Of a stretch of DNA of 64,000 nt, positions 37,507 to 48,974 are shown piece after piece (the stretch's first letter is position 1; every line of letters begins with the position of its first letter). The stretch lies in NCBI RefSeq assembly GCF_048544455.1, contig NC_133532.1, positions 13,766,948 to 13,830,947 of the forward strand. The letters run 5' to 3'. The position numbers and the translations under genes are program-made. Below the pieces are notes generated by a model. That model ran no database searches. It had not been told where the DNA came from and saw only the letters and a program-made list of their open reading frames with translations. Source of the stretch: Silene latifolia (Eukaryota > Streptophyta > Magnoliopsida > Caryophyllales > Caryophyllaceae).

Positions 37507-38902
37507 CTAGTTTTGTACCCGCGAAAATCGCGTACTTGTTCTATTTGTTCTATTTATTTGCTTTTGTTGACGTCCATCTTTAACTAAAATATAAAATATT
37601 TTTTTAATGGCGAATATGCTATAAACCAAACATTTTTAAATATTTACTTCTTTTACATTATTTTTCATGATCATAGTAATATAGATAGAAATTTTAATTT
37701 GAATTTTATTTCCATATATTTTAATACATGTTAATATTATTCATGAATATTTTGTAGTCAACAATTTAATGTAGCTAATTTTATAACTATAAATGTTTGT
37801 TTAAATTTTTTACAAATTTGTTATTTTTATATATTTATGATGTACGTCATAAATAATTAAGCTAAAAACGGTTGCGTCGTTAGGTCAATAAACAAAGCAC
37901 TCGAAGATCGTGGTTACATATGTGATAGGTTTTTTTTAAGAAAGTTAAATGGATACTATTAATTTAACTTTTCCTCAAAATCTATACTTTTTATCAAAAA
38001 TATACATGTAAAATAGAGAATCTCGCCGATGATGAATGATGATACTTTGTAAGCTAACTAAAAGAGTAAAAAATATATTTTCGTTTTTCACATTTAGATC
38101 CAAACATGTAATCTCCACTTTTTAATAGCCTCCTCACAATCAATAATCTGCAATTGAGATAGTTAAAATTAAAATTAAAATTAAAATTAAATAAGCATCA
38201 TCTTAATTACAAAACTAACTATACAACTTATGTAATGTTTAAAATTTTAAAATCTTAAAAGATAGAAATATGGAGTGCTTTTAAGAAGACTATGAACGTT
38301 TGAATCACATGCACATATACACCTTATTTTTCACTTTTTCGTAAGTGTGCTAATTACAATATTTAAGATGGTTTTGAAATAAATCAAAAGTAACAATATG
38401 AGAAATTGTGAAGCTTTATAATCCAAGATATATTGGATTTTTCATTTACCACATATAAGACCTTTTAGCTACTATCTTTATTATTAATGAGGAATTATAT
38501 GGATAAATTTTACGATTTAAATTTTAATAATTAGAGTAAATTCTTAATTTATTTTTATAATTTATTACATGATCTTATGGTTTCCACAAAAAAATATTAT
38601 TAGTAACTTTATAATCCAAATTATTAGACTTTTTATTTACTACATATAAGACCTTTTATCTACTATCTCTATGGTTGATGAAGAGTTAGATGGATAAATT
38701 ATACAATTTAAATGATGAGAGTAAATTGTTAATTCATTTTTATAATTTAAATCATGATCGGTATTATAATTCCATAAAAAAATATTAGTAAATCTTATGA
38801 AGAATTTTAATAAATAAGTCTGGTGTAGCCTTAATATTAACCAATACTATAAAAATGACATGTGAATTAAAATTAGATGTTTTAAGTAGCCTTTTAACTA
38901 TA

Positions 38903-38940
<38 letters not shown>

Positions 38941-39878
38941 AACAGAGTTATAAAAAAAACAATTTACTAAGATTCTCTAAATTCGAATTAAAAACTAAAA
39001 AATGTTTGGTTTTTCTATCAAGTGAGACAATTACGTACCAAATAAGTTTTAATATCATTAGAACATGGTTCAAGGACGGATATCAAGTTTTTGTTCAACT
39101 AAATCCTTCTATTGCATGCCTACACATTTCTCATGCAGTTTTTTTTAACACACTATGTTAATATTATGAGAAGACAAAGGAAGCATCACCTACAAAAATG
39201 GAATAAGAAACAAACATACATTTAACGATAATCAATTAATCTTGTAAGAGGGTTTACATAAAGATAGTATAAAATAGATCTACCACAAAGCGATATTAGT
39301 GGATAAATTACAAAAAAACTGTGCATTTTACAATAAGCTTATATAAATTACACAAACAAAACTCGTAAAATATACCTTATGTATAACGTAATTAACTGCA
39401 CAATCCAACTTTGCAATAATAAGAAAATTGTACCATTCCATCTGCAAAAATAAATCAAGGTGAGAAATACAAATTGACATCAATAAAAGTTATTTAAACA
39501 TACCAAATATAACACAAATCTTATGTATGATATAACTTTATTTTTTTCACAAATGCAAATGATTAATAAAAATTATATGCAATGGAAAGTTTCAATAACA
39601 TAGGTCAAAAGCTTAGAAAAAAAGGGTAAAAAATAAAAGTGCTTATTTTAAAGACTTTACTTATATTAACTTAGCATCAAATAAGGAGTTAAATTTTAGG
39701 GGGGGAAAGGAATCATCAAAAAGGAAAAGGAAGAGCGAAAGAGAAAATTAAGAGTTAGAGATGAATAAGGGGTCATAAACATGATAATAAGTTTGATATA
39801 TAGATTTTCTTAGTGATTCTACGCTGTCGCATGTCTTATATATATGCTCAAGGTAGCCTATTTATATTATTGTATAGA
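37507..39878 (-). mobile_element. Nested non-autonomous Helitron H2
   Basis: The minus-strand 3' end has hairpin CGCGATTTTCGCGGGTA then CTAG at 37510-37507. A matching 5' end, TCTATACAATAATATAAATA, starts at 39878. Flanks are A and T. Two further 5'-type termini (TCTATAAATATAATTAAAAA at 40106 and 40302) could instead pair with this 3' end, so the pairing is provisional. Confidence 0.52.
38909..38934 (+). repeat. Poly(T) tract
   Basis: Uninterrupted T run inside the Helitron block. Confidence 0.9.
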
Positions 39879-39954
39879 TATGACATGTAGATTATGATAG
39901 GTAATTTAGCATGCCTTTAAGTTTGATATATAGATTTTGTATTTAGATTATAAA

Positions 39955-40346
39955 GTTATTGATTTTACATACATAAATATGGAGCAAGGAGAAATGTAAT
40001 GTAAAAGGTTTGCATGAGAGTGGTTTAAAAATTATCTTATGAAATTAAAATAAGACATATAGTTGATGGTTGATAGTTTAGCTTACTTTTTAATTATATT
40101 TATAGATTATTATTATTATTAAATCCACTTTGCATGAGAGTGATTTAAAAGTTATTGATTTTACATACATAAATATGGAGCAAGGAGAAATGTAATGTAA
40201 AAGGTTTGCATGAGAGTGGTTTAAAAATTATCTTATGAAATTAAAATAAGACATATAGTTGATGGTTGATAGTTTAGCTTACTTTTTAATTATATTTATA
40301 GATTATTATTATTATTAAATCCACTTTGCATGAGAGTGATTTAAAA
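39955..40346 (+). repeat. 196-bp tandem duplication
   Basis: 39955-40150 is repeated at 40151-40346 almost exactly. Each unit starts GTTATTGATTTTACATACAT and includes a Helitron-like 5' terminus. Near identity implies a recent local duplication. Confidence 0.88.
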
Positions 40347-40559
40347 ATTATTCTATGAAATTAAAATTATCTAAATTTAGTTTTTTACCATTAATTATAA
40401 GAGTAACTTTTAAATGTGGAATTGATAATTTTTTTTCATGTGTACTACTATGCTAGTATTTCCACGCGGACTATATTTTGCCACGTCACAATTAATTGTT
40501 GCCATGTCACATTTGTCTACGTGGCGTTTAATGTCTAGCCTTTTAATAATATTTATAGA

Positions 40560-41723
40560 TTAAACTAAATGAAATTGCTTCTAATCAAATGAATGAAAGC
40601 TAAGGTCTTTGAGTTCACTTGGGTAAGTCGTGGAAGAGAAGATTGTTAACAAGAAATGGGTAATGATAACGGTCTATGATTGATCCTAATTTCTTAGTCA
40701 ATTAGAGCTAACCAACAAGCATTCACTTAGTAAGAAAAACTCGTCTCGATCATGCCATATAGGCCTTCCATTGTCTTTCGACCTAGGATAGACTAAACAT
40801 GACAATGAAAGACTCAAACTTTCATTTAAGCAATCCATCAAACATTTCATAGGCATGAGAGTAAGGGTTTACAAACAAGCTTTCACTTAGTTGAGACAAA
40901 CTCATCACAAACATGCATAAAGACTATTTACTAGCATATGCACCAAGATGGATCAAATGTGTCTAAGAAATGCTCCAACTTTCATTTTAAGCATCTCATT
41001 TAAGCACTTCTAAAACCATCTAATAGCACAATGCACGAAGTTAAGTTAAACATGCTAATAAAAAACTCGAACTTTCGTTCAAACATTTCATCAAGCACTT
41101 CATATGCACAAGAGTAAGACCGATTAATTACCCAATTCGAAAGGTTAACAACCCAATTTTACCCCTCTTAATCACCCAAGTTCCCATGACCTTAGATGAG
41201 ACTACTCACACATTTTCATGGATGAGAAATTACCAACAATTTCCAACAAAATACAAACAAACATGGTAAACATGATAAAGATTGTAACTTTGGATGAATG
41301 ATAATTAAACAACATAAGAAATGTAAACTAATGAAAGTAATGTAAACAATAGATGAGATTTATACCAATAAAGAGGAAAAGAACAAGCTTGGATAATAAT
41401 GGAAGATGAATTTCTTCTTGTCTTCCAAATACAACCCAAATATTAAATGTAAACTATTGAGAAAAAGAAGAACTTGGATAAACGAAAGAACAATTGTATT
41501 AATTTTTGAATAAAGATTACAACTTTGATAAGAGGAAAATTGGGAGAGGAGAAATATTCTAACTAGGGTTCTAAAATATTGAGAGAGAATAATAATCTAG
41601 TCTAATTTCTAATCTCTAATAATGGCAGTGTAATGTGTAATGTGGTCTCATGAGGTGTTAAATACTAGACTAGTTAATAATACCAATACTAATAATAATA
41701 CTAATAATTAATAATAATAATAA
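40560..41723 (-). other. Element D sequence between Helitron and MITE
   Basis: AT-rich LTR-like sequence with no coding potential. Related stretches with TCACTTAG and CTTTCATT recur several times (about 40690-41110), suggesting degenerate internal repeats. Confidence 0.5.
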
Positions 41724-42096
41724 GGGTTATTTCATAACAATAATCCATCCTATTGGTGGTCTGCAATAATCACTCCATCCTATCAATAATTTCAATTAAA
41801 TCCAACCTAAACACCATACCTTCTAATAACGAACCAGCTGATAGTTTGTGATGTTTATGTGTATCAAATAAACCAAGTTCTTGATTCATCACTTGAAAAT
41901 ATTACATATAAACTGCACATATACCAGCTAGGTTGTCCAAAAACTAGCAAATATTCCAACATAAACTTCAAAAAAATATCAGCTGGTTCGTTATTAGAAG
42001 GTATGGTGCTTAGGTTGGATTTAATTGGGATTATTGATAGGATAGAGTAATTATTGCAGACCACCAATAGGATGGATTATTGTTATGAAATAACCC
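41724..42096. mobile_element. Mutator-type MITE with 119-bp terminal inverted repeats
   Basis: 373 bp. The left arm 41724-41842 and right arm 41978-42096 are near-perfect inverted complements, starting GGGTTATTTCATAACAATAA. The loop is about 135 bp. Long TIRs beginning with G fit a Mutator-like MITE. The flanks share a 9-base match (TAATAATAA), but this lies in an AAT simple repeat, so the TSD is only suggestive. Short ORFs in the loop are not genes. Confidence 0.8.
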
Positions 42097-43504
42097 TAAT
42101 AATAATAATAATAATAATAACAATAATTATCTTCCTAATGCTCACCTAACATCATACATACACGCTAAAACAAAATAAGAAGGGGAAACGGGTTTAAACA
42201 AAACAAAAAGAAGAAACAAAATCTGAAACATGCCAAAAGGGTGCCCAGCCGGTCGACCATCCGTCGGTGATGGCACCGGCTGGGAGTTCTCTGGAAACTT
42301 GAGGGTTTTTTGTATGCATTCCCAGCCGGGATGGGGGGCGGCAGACGGGTACCCGTCTGGGAGAACAAAAGTTGTTGCGAGCCGGTTGGTAGGCAGACGG
42401 GTAGCCGGCTGGGGATGCAATTATAATGAATTAAACTAGAAATCGATTCCGGGTTCGAATACGACGATTGTTTGGCTGAAGTGAGGGTTGTTGGTGCGAG
42501 TCTTGGTCGGAGCAGATGGCGGCCGTGACTGGTGGTGCACGATTGGTGATTGTGGTTGAATTGTTGACGGAGGCGAGCTCTGTGGCTGGTGTTGCTGCTT
42601 GGACGGAGGTGAATTGAACGGAGCCTTGGTTGTTGATGCAGGGGCTGGCGGATGCGTAAGGGCGAGGCAGAGGAGTGATGGTGATGATTGGTGATGAGAA
42701 CATGAGCAGGGGACGGAGTGATGCTGCAACTATGGTGATTGAACCGACGTCGTTTCTAGGCTGCTTTTGGTCTGTTCGAGCAGCTGGTGACGGAGCTCGA
42801 GAATGGTGATTTCAGCTAAAATGGATGGTGATGGTGTAAAAGGAGATATCGGGTTTGATCATGGTTTGCTGCAATGGTGGTGATGAAGGTTTGATGAATT
42901 GGTGCGTGAATGATGGTGCAATACTCGGGTTTGATGGTGGGAGATGATGGTGGCTGAATCGAGTGGTAGAAGCAGTGAAGGAGATGTAAATTCAGAGCAA
43001 CTGTGGTGAGAGTCGTGTTCATGGCTTGGCCATGGTTAAGTGATGAAGTCATTGTCAAATGCTGGCAATGGGTTTTGCGAAAAGAAACAAAAGGTTGAAA
43101 ATTTAGCACTTTGGTTTGATTGGTCTTAATCAAAGCAAAGGTTGACCTTGGAATTTATGTGCTCAAATTGCTCAACTCAACTATCTTTGTGTATTTCAAT
43201 CCCTTTGACCCGTCTTGACTCGTTTCAATCCAACTTGCTCCTCAATCTCCGTCTTCATTTTATTCTAACTCGAATCTCCTCTTTAATATTCCGCCTTGCC
43301 TACATAGTAAATTAATATATTAATAAAACAATAGTAATAATACTAATACTATAATAACAATACGACTAATTATTAAATATGACTAAGACGACTAATAATT
43401 ATAAATTAGTTATTAAATGAGCTATTCAAACATTTAAGCACGCAAAATCGAGTCAGAATGAGGTATAAATGCGGGGTAAAAAGCGACTAAAATACTACTC
43501 ATCA
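42097..43504 (-). other. Element D, 5' portion in its proposed orientation
   Basis: Begins beyond an AAT repeat. It contains a GC-richer kilobase (42140-43140) where several frames are open by chance (up to 105 codons, Pro/Thr/Ser/His-rich) without domain similarity. It ends at the TG...CA terminus at 43504. Confidence 0.5.
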
Positions 43505-43509
43505 GCGAT

Positions 43510-45092
43510 AGACACTTGTCATGGGAGTTATTGCAGTTATTATGCTCACAAGGTATGGATCCATGGCATTGTGTGGGTAATTTTAACGAAATTCTATATG
43601 CAAATGAAATTAAGGGGGGAAACCTTCCCCAATGGTAGATGACTAATTTTATGGAGGCAGTGGATGATTGTGGTTTAAGATATATTGATTTCGAGGGATA
43701 TGAGTTTACATATGATAATGGGCAGCATGATGAGTTTAATAGACAGTCGAGAATTGACCGCGCAATGGGTTCTCAATCTTGGATGGAACTATTTCCTAGA
43801 GCAAAACTTCTTCACCTTGATCGTGAATGGTCAGATCACGCCCCGATAATGGTTGTTCTGCATGGAAGTATGCAAGCGGAGAGAGGTAGGAAGAAGCTTT
43901 TTAGGTTTGAGCAGATTTGGGTAGGCGAAGACGGGAGTGAAGAGGCTATTCAGAGGGCGTGGGAACATGATTTAGGGGACATGATGGATAACTTGGTGCA
44001 ATGCTCAAAGGCACTTCAAGAGTGAAAAGGGATAAGCATAGGCAAAGTGCTTCAAGACCTTCGAAATAAATGCAACAAATTAAGGAATATAAGTGAGGGC
44101 TGTCGGTCTAAATGTGGGATGTTCGAGAGAGGAAAAGGGTGGTAAAAGAAATAGCTAATTTATTGAAACAAGAAGAAACTTTTTGGACGCAGTGCTCTAG
44201 AGCCCTTTGGTTGCGTGACGGAGATCGGAACACTAAATACTTTCATAGGAAAGCATCTCAGAGGAAGAAAAAGAATTTTATTGCTCGCTTGGTGTATGAT
44301 GAGGGGCGAAACTATGTTGGTACGGAGGTTGTGGCATCGGTGGCTAAGGGATATTTTGAAGGTTTGTTTACATCGAGTTCTCCTACTGATTTTGAAGCAA
44401 CCTTATAGATGGTCGAAGAGAGGGTGACAGGCGAAATGAATGACTTTCTTCGCGCAGATTACCGTGAGGGGGAAGTCATCGATGCTTTTAAATCAAATGC
44501 ATCCACTTAAAGCGCCGGGGCTTGATGGTATGAATGTTATTTTCTATCAAACTTATTGGCATATTGTGGGTCAGTCGATGACTAAAATGGTTTTAAATAT
44601 CCTCCGTGGTGCCCCTTTCCCGGATGGGCTTAATAAAACACATATTGTCTTAATTCCTTTGAAAAAAGCGCCTGATAAAATTGTGGATTTACGGCCAATT
44701 AGCCTTTGCAACGTTATTTATAAGTTAGTATCAAAAGTACTAGCCAACCGATTAAAGAGCTTTTTGGGGGATATTGTATCGGAAAATCAGTCAGCCTTCA
44801 CGCCAGGGAGATTAATTACAGATAATATTATTGTTGCTTTTGAGTTGTTCAATCATATGAAAAATGAAAGAAGTGATGTGGGTTATACGGCCCTTAAGTT
44901 AGACATGGCAAAGGTTTACAATCGTGTTGAATAAATTTTTCTTGCGCGGGTCCTTGTTCGTATGGGATTTGAGAGGACGTGGACTGACCGAGTAATGGCA
45001 TGTGTGTCTTCTGTTTCTTTTTCTGTGATGGTGAATGGACAGCCGTCGGAGGAGTTTCGGCCAAGTAGGGAGATTCGTCAGGGCGATCCACT
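43510..45092 (+). pseudogene. LINE ORF2: endonuclease C-terminus and reverse transcriptase N-terminus
   Basis: The endonuclease resumes with RHLSWELLQLL, then PWHCVGNFNEIL (the usual GDFNE reads GNFNE). Later come FTYDNGQHDEFNRQSRIDRA and SDHAPIMV, with the catalytic SDH intact. RT begins LKAPGLDGMNVIFYQTYW and continues through KIVDLRPISLCNVIYKLVSK and ENQSAFTPGRLITDNI. The palm motif normally KAYDRVEW reads KVYNRVE followed by a stop, so catalytic Asp is lost. The frame reaches IRQGDPL, where a hAT MITE interrupts it at 45093. Confidence 0.88.
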
Positions 45093-45740
45093 TAGAGTAG
45101 GCAATGGGCCGTGTTGGGTCGGCCCGTCGTGCCTTCCCCAAAAATTGGCCCGGCCCAGGCACGGATATTGGGCTCCTCGGGCCGTGTCGTGCCAGGCCCA
45201 CTGATCCAAATCTACGCCGCGGCCCGCTCAAGACACGACCATTTTCGTGCTCGGGCCGTGCCTGACCCATGGGCTTTTCGTGCCTTGTCCGTGGGCCGGC
45301 CCATGTGCTTTAATATTTTTTTTATTTAAAAAAATACGTTATAATTGATATATTTTTAGTACTTTTTGTTTAATAAATGATGATTAATGGTTTAAATATA
45401 TATTTTATTAAATATTAATATATTTTTTGTTTAATAAATGATGATTAATGGTTTAAATATATATTTTATTAAATATTAATGTACTTTTTGTTTAATAAAT
45501 GATTATCAACATGCCATTCTTCGGGGCGGGCCGTGCCAAGCCCGTCGTGCCTGGTGCGTGCCGGGCTCCACCGTGCCTGGGCCGTGCAGGGCCTAGGCAC
45601 GGATTTCTGAAGAAAACCGCGTCGAAGCCCGTCTCAAGCCAAGTCGTGCCGTGCCCGTGCTTCTTCAATTTTCTCGCCGGGTCGGGTTGTGCCTGACCGT
45701 GCCGCCCACCGACCCGCGGCCCTTTAATATGCCAACTCTA
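45093..45740. mobile_element. hAT-type MITE rich in GGGCC sub-repeats
   Basis: 648 bp flanked by an 8-bp duplication GATCCACT (45085-45092 and 45741-45748), diagnostic of hAT. The terminal inverted repeats are TAGAGTAGGCA and the complement of TGCCAACTCTA (one or two mismatches). The sub-terminal regions are GGGCC/GGCCC-rich. The centre is AT-rich and contains a ~66-bp direct duplication (about 45355-45500). There is no transposase. ORFs predicted across it on both strands are by-products of the GC-rich ends. Confidence 0.88.
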
Positions 45741-45748
45741 GATCCACT

Positions 45749-47960
45749 CTCACCTTACTTGTTTATAATCTGCGCGGAGGTTTTATCGGGTCTTATGCTA
45801 CGGTCTATGGAGTTTGGGGCTATTAGAGGGATACGGGTTTCTAATAATGCACCCATGGTGGCACATCTTCTTTTTGCTGACGATAGTATATTCTTGGTGA
45901 GACCTACGGAGGCGGAAGCGAGACGGGTTAAGAATCTTCTGACTTGCTATGAAAAGGCCTCAGGACAACAAGTTAATTATCACAAGACTTCAGTGACCTT
46001 TAGCAAAGGAACTAGTAAAGGATGAAAGAGGAGTGTGGTGGGGTGTCTACGGGTGGAAGCGGTTGAGGAGCGCGATAAATATTTGGGACTTCCTACAGTT
46101 ATTGGGCACTCGAAGGGGATAATAGCTAAGGTGGTGAGGGACAAATTGAGTAAGAAATTGCAGGAATGGAGAGGGAAACTACTTTCGAAGGCCGGTAGGG
46201 AAGTATTGATAAAGGCAGTCGCCCAATCAATCCCTACATATGCAATGAGTGTCTTCAAGTTTCCGAAGAATTTTTGCGATGAACTACACTCTATTGTCTC
46301 TCGGTTTTGGTGGGGTGCGGATAATGGAAAGCGGAAAATTCCTTGGATAGCTTGGAAGCGTTTATGTAAACATAAGAGTATGGGTGGCCTTGGCTTTCGT
46401 GATTTTCATGATTTTTATATGGCGCTCCTATGGAAACAAGCATGACGACTTCTTGTTAATCGAGACAGTCTTATGTCTCGGGTTATAAGAGGGCAATACT
46501 TTTCGAATGACTCTTATATAAAAGCGAGGTTAGGCAATAACCCAAGTTATACCTGACGTGGGTTTTGGGAAGCAAAGGAGGTTTTAAATCTAGGGATACG
46601 ACGGAGAATAAGTAATGGACTGAGCACCGAAGTTTGGAATGATCCGTGGATGGATGGCACACAATCGAGGAGGATTATCTCACCAAGACAAGCAAATTAT
46701 CAACGAATGGTGGTGGCTGAGCTTTTTAATGCGGATGGGAGGAGTTGGAATACGCAGAAGGTACGAAAATTATTCCTTCATTTCGAGCAAGATAGAATTC
46801 TCCAAATGCGTATTTCAATAAATAAAACTGAAGATATATGGTGCTGGGACCTTAAGAAGGATGGTTTGTACTCGATAAGATCAACATATAAGACGCTTGT
46901 AGGGGACTATGAAGAGGAGGATGGGCAGTCCAAAAGAGTAAAATAGAAAAGGCTATGGAACCGTATTTGGAACGCAAGGGTGTGGACGAGAATTAAAACC
47001 TTCTTTTGGCAATTTAGTAACGATGCTTTGGCTACGCGAAACAATTTATCTGGTCGAGTTCGTTCTATTGATGGGGGCTGCCCTGTCTGTTACGGTGGAA
47101 TGGAGACTTGCCTTCATTTTGCCATGGGGTGTGGGTGGGTAGAAGGGGTATGGGATGGGTTGGGAGTGGAGGTGAGGTAGGTGAGGTCGGTGAGGGAGTA
47201 GGTGGAGGATGTGTAGGAGAATTTCGACAGTGGGGAAATGGATTGTTTCATGGTCGGATGTTGGGCAATCTGGGAGGCGCGTAATACGTTGATCTTCGAT
47301 GGTGTAAAGGTTTGTTGTGAGAGGGTGGTGCAGCGTGTGAAGGGTATTTTGAGGGAGATGAGAGTTGAGGATGAGGTGGTTAAAGGGAGCAGGGGAGTGA
47401 AAGAGGGAGGTGCTCAAAACAGGGGAGAGGGAGACTATGGCGGAAACACAAGGATGCGGAGACATCGAAGATGTGATGCGGTCATTAACATAGATGCAGG
47501 GGTAAAAGAGGGGCAAGGTATAGGGTTTGGGGTGGTTTGTCGAGGACGAGATGTGAAGTTGTTGTGGGGAATGGCGGAGAGAAGGAGATGAGTTATGACA
47601 CCTCGAATGGCAGAAGCAGAGGCGACTTTGATAGGTAACCAAGAGGCGCTTAGGCGGGGACAATTGGAGGTGATGGTAGAGATCGACTACAAGGAGCTAG
47701 TAGCTAGTATAAGCTCTTCAAGGAAGGATGACGGGGAGAAGCGATTTCTTTTAATTGTTGATGACATTCGTGCTAGTTCTAGAAATGTAACTTCAGTCTC
47801 TTGGTCTCATGTTAGTAGGAAGGTTAATTGAGTTGCGCATGAGCTTACACACATGTGTAATATTGGCTCATCGTGTCGCTTTTCGCATATTTCAATTCCG
47901 CAATGTATCGAACATTTGGTTACATGCGATAATTTTAATATAATCAATACTATATATTAA
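45749..47960 (+). pseudogene. LINE ORF2: RT C-terminus, zf-RVT and RNase H
   Basis: Resumes at SPYLFIICAEVLSGLMLRSM directly after RQGDPL. It contains the RT motif HLLFADDSIFLV, and downstream EKASGQQVNYHKT and FWWGADNGKRKIPW. The zf-RVT block is recognisable (TFFWQFSNDALATRNNL, then CPVC). A terminal RNase H-like domain follows (VINIDAGVKEG, later AEAEATLIGNQEAL and VEIDYKELV), ending near AHELTHMC. There are many stops (for example 46023, 46443, 46944, 47178, 47589). The minus-strand 205-codon ORF at 47046-47663 is a shadow of this region. The 3' end is approximate. Confidence 0.86.
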
Positions 47961-48954
47961 TTTCAGAAACCAAGGGACTTCAATGTAATTAAAGAAATCT
48001 ATACAAATTAATTATACTATATAGTTTTAAATCGATAACACTGTGTGATGGACCTGATAAAGGGATCTCAATGCAAATATTATATAGTTTTGGTTAAAAG
48101 TATAATATAAAGATGCCTTGCTGGAGAATATTTATGGAAATTACATTAAATTAAAGTAATTAAATTTAGAAAACACAAGAATATGGTGATTTTCCTTAAA
48201 ATTAACATGCCCCACTTAAGGAATTAATTAGTATTATCATAGAATTATACATTAAATTAAATGTAGCAAAAGTAATAGTAGCAGCACAACGAGATTAATA
48301 AAATTAACGGTATTAATGTGGGAGTAGTGACAGTTATAATAATGATAGTGAGAATAGTGAAAGTAACTACAAATGTAGTGAAAGTAACAGTGGTAACAAT
48401 GAGAAAAAAGTATGAACAATTAAATAACCAATCGACTCAAGGAAATATTTTATTTATTTAAATATAGGCCGGATAAAATTAACGGGAATAATGAAGTTAA
48501 CACAAAAAAAAAATAGAGGAATTAGTAAAAGAAACAATAGTAACCGCGGGAGTAGTGAACATAATGATATTAAGAAAGAATGTCGTAAAAGTAATAATAT
48601 TAATAGCGGGGTAGTGAGCGTGTCTCATAATTTGTTAATAAATTTAACATTTCATCATAATTACAGGATATGCCGTAGAAAAATATATTACAAATAGTAA
48701 ACATGTGAGTTAGACAACTCCAACATAGTTTATTTCATTGAAAATAAAATTTAACGGTAAATAGAGAGGCAATGGCGGGTTTTAGGACACCAAACCTAGT
48801 GTAATCTCTTATTGGGGTTACCTTCAGAAAAAAAGACTACGATAGAAAAGGGTAAACTCATTATGAAAAGACGCTCAAAATGAAAAACTTAATTTGAGAT
48901 ACACAAAGAGAGTAACGAAAAAGTTGTTTATTGGTAACAATTAATAAAAAACCG
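47961..48954. other. AT-rich intergenic DNA
   Basis: No gene seen. About 48260-48400 and 48480-48615 carry degenerate, mutually similar stretches built on AGTAGTGA/GTAATA units, probably an old diverged tandem repeat. Confidence 0.5.
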
Positions 48955-48974
48955 CATCTCATAAGTATTTGTCA

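Larger units (their letters stand above)
36876..40559 (-). mobile_element. Non-autonomous Helitron H1 (with nested Helitron sequence)
   Basis: On the minus strand the 5' end is TCTATAAATATTATTAAAAG at 40559. The 3' end is a hairpin (CCCGTGAATTTCACGGG), a short spacer and CTAG at 36879-36876. Insertion is between A and T, as Helitrons require. There is no Rep/helicase coding. The interior is AT-rich and contains a second Helitron and a 196-bp tandem duplication. It lies within element D. Confidence 0.68.
36707..43504 (-). mobile_element. Probable solo LTR 'D' with nested insertions
   Basis: 6798-bp block bounded by TG...CA (TGATATAAGG...CTACTCATCA) and flanked by a perfect 5-bp duplication GCGAT (36702-36706 and 43505-43509). 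When the Helitron block (36876-40559) and the MITE (41724-42096) are discounted, about 2.74 kb remain. No second LTR, PBS or coding domain is seen, so a solo LTR is the simplest reading. Minus orientation (start TGATGAGTAG at 43504) is favoured weakly. The superfamily is unassigned. It breaks LINE ORF2 between the codons for SD and RH. Confidence 0.72.
7976..47960 (+). mobile_element. Degenerate L1-type LINE split by four nested insertions
   Basis: The five pieces are about 7976-8864, 16405-17260, 36603-36706, 43510-45092 and 45749-47960, collapsing to about 5.6 kb, typical of plant L1. ORF1 has a DUF4283-like region and a CCHC knuckle. ORF2 has AP-type endonuclease, RT, zf-RVT and RNase H regions. 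Each interruption is an independent transposon with its own target-site duplication: GAAGA, AAGAT, GCGAT and GATCCACT. At each one the LINE codon frame resumes exactly once the insert and one TSD copy are dropped. The LINE carries many stops, has a mutated ORF2 start (ATA) and a changed RT residue, and is inactive. No clear poly(A) tail or LINE TSD was found, so the outer ends are approximate. Confidence 0.85.

Noticed and set aside
41859..42067. ORFs of 63 and 67 codons on both strands
   Set aside because: They lie in the loop and right arm of the Mutator-type MITE; no independent support.
36707..43504. Element D as a complete LTR retrotransposon with two LTRs
   Set aside because: No direct repeat pair of LTR size, PBS, PPT or coding domain inside; the interior is explained by Helitrons and a MITE.
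44894..45329. Pro/Arg/Gly-rich ORFs on both strands
   Set aside because: They straddle the LINE RT and the GC-rich end of the hAT MITE; by-products of GGGCC repeats.
47046..47663. Minus-strand ORF of 205 codons, among the longest in the window
   Set aside because: It is the exact shadow of LINE zf-RVT/RNase H on the plus strand, which has recognisable motifs; the minus translation is Ser/His/Pro-rich without a domain.
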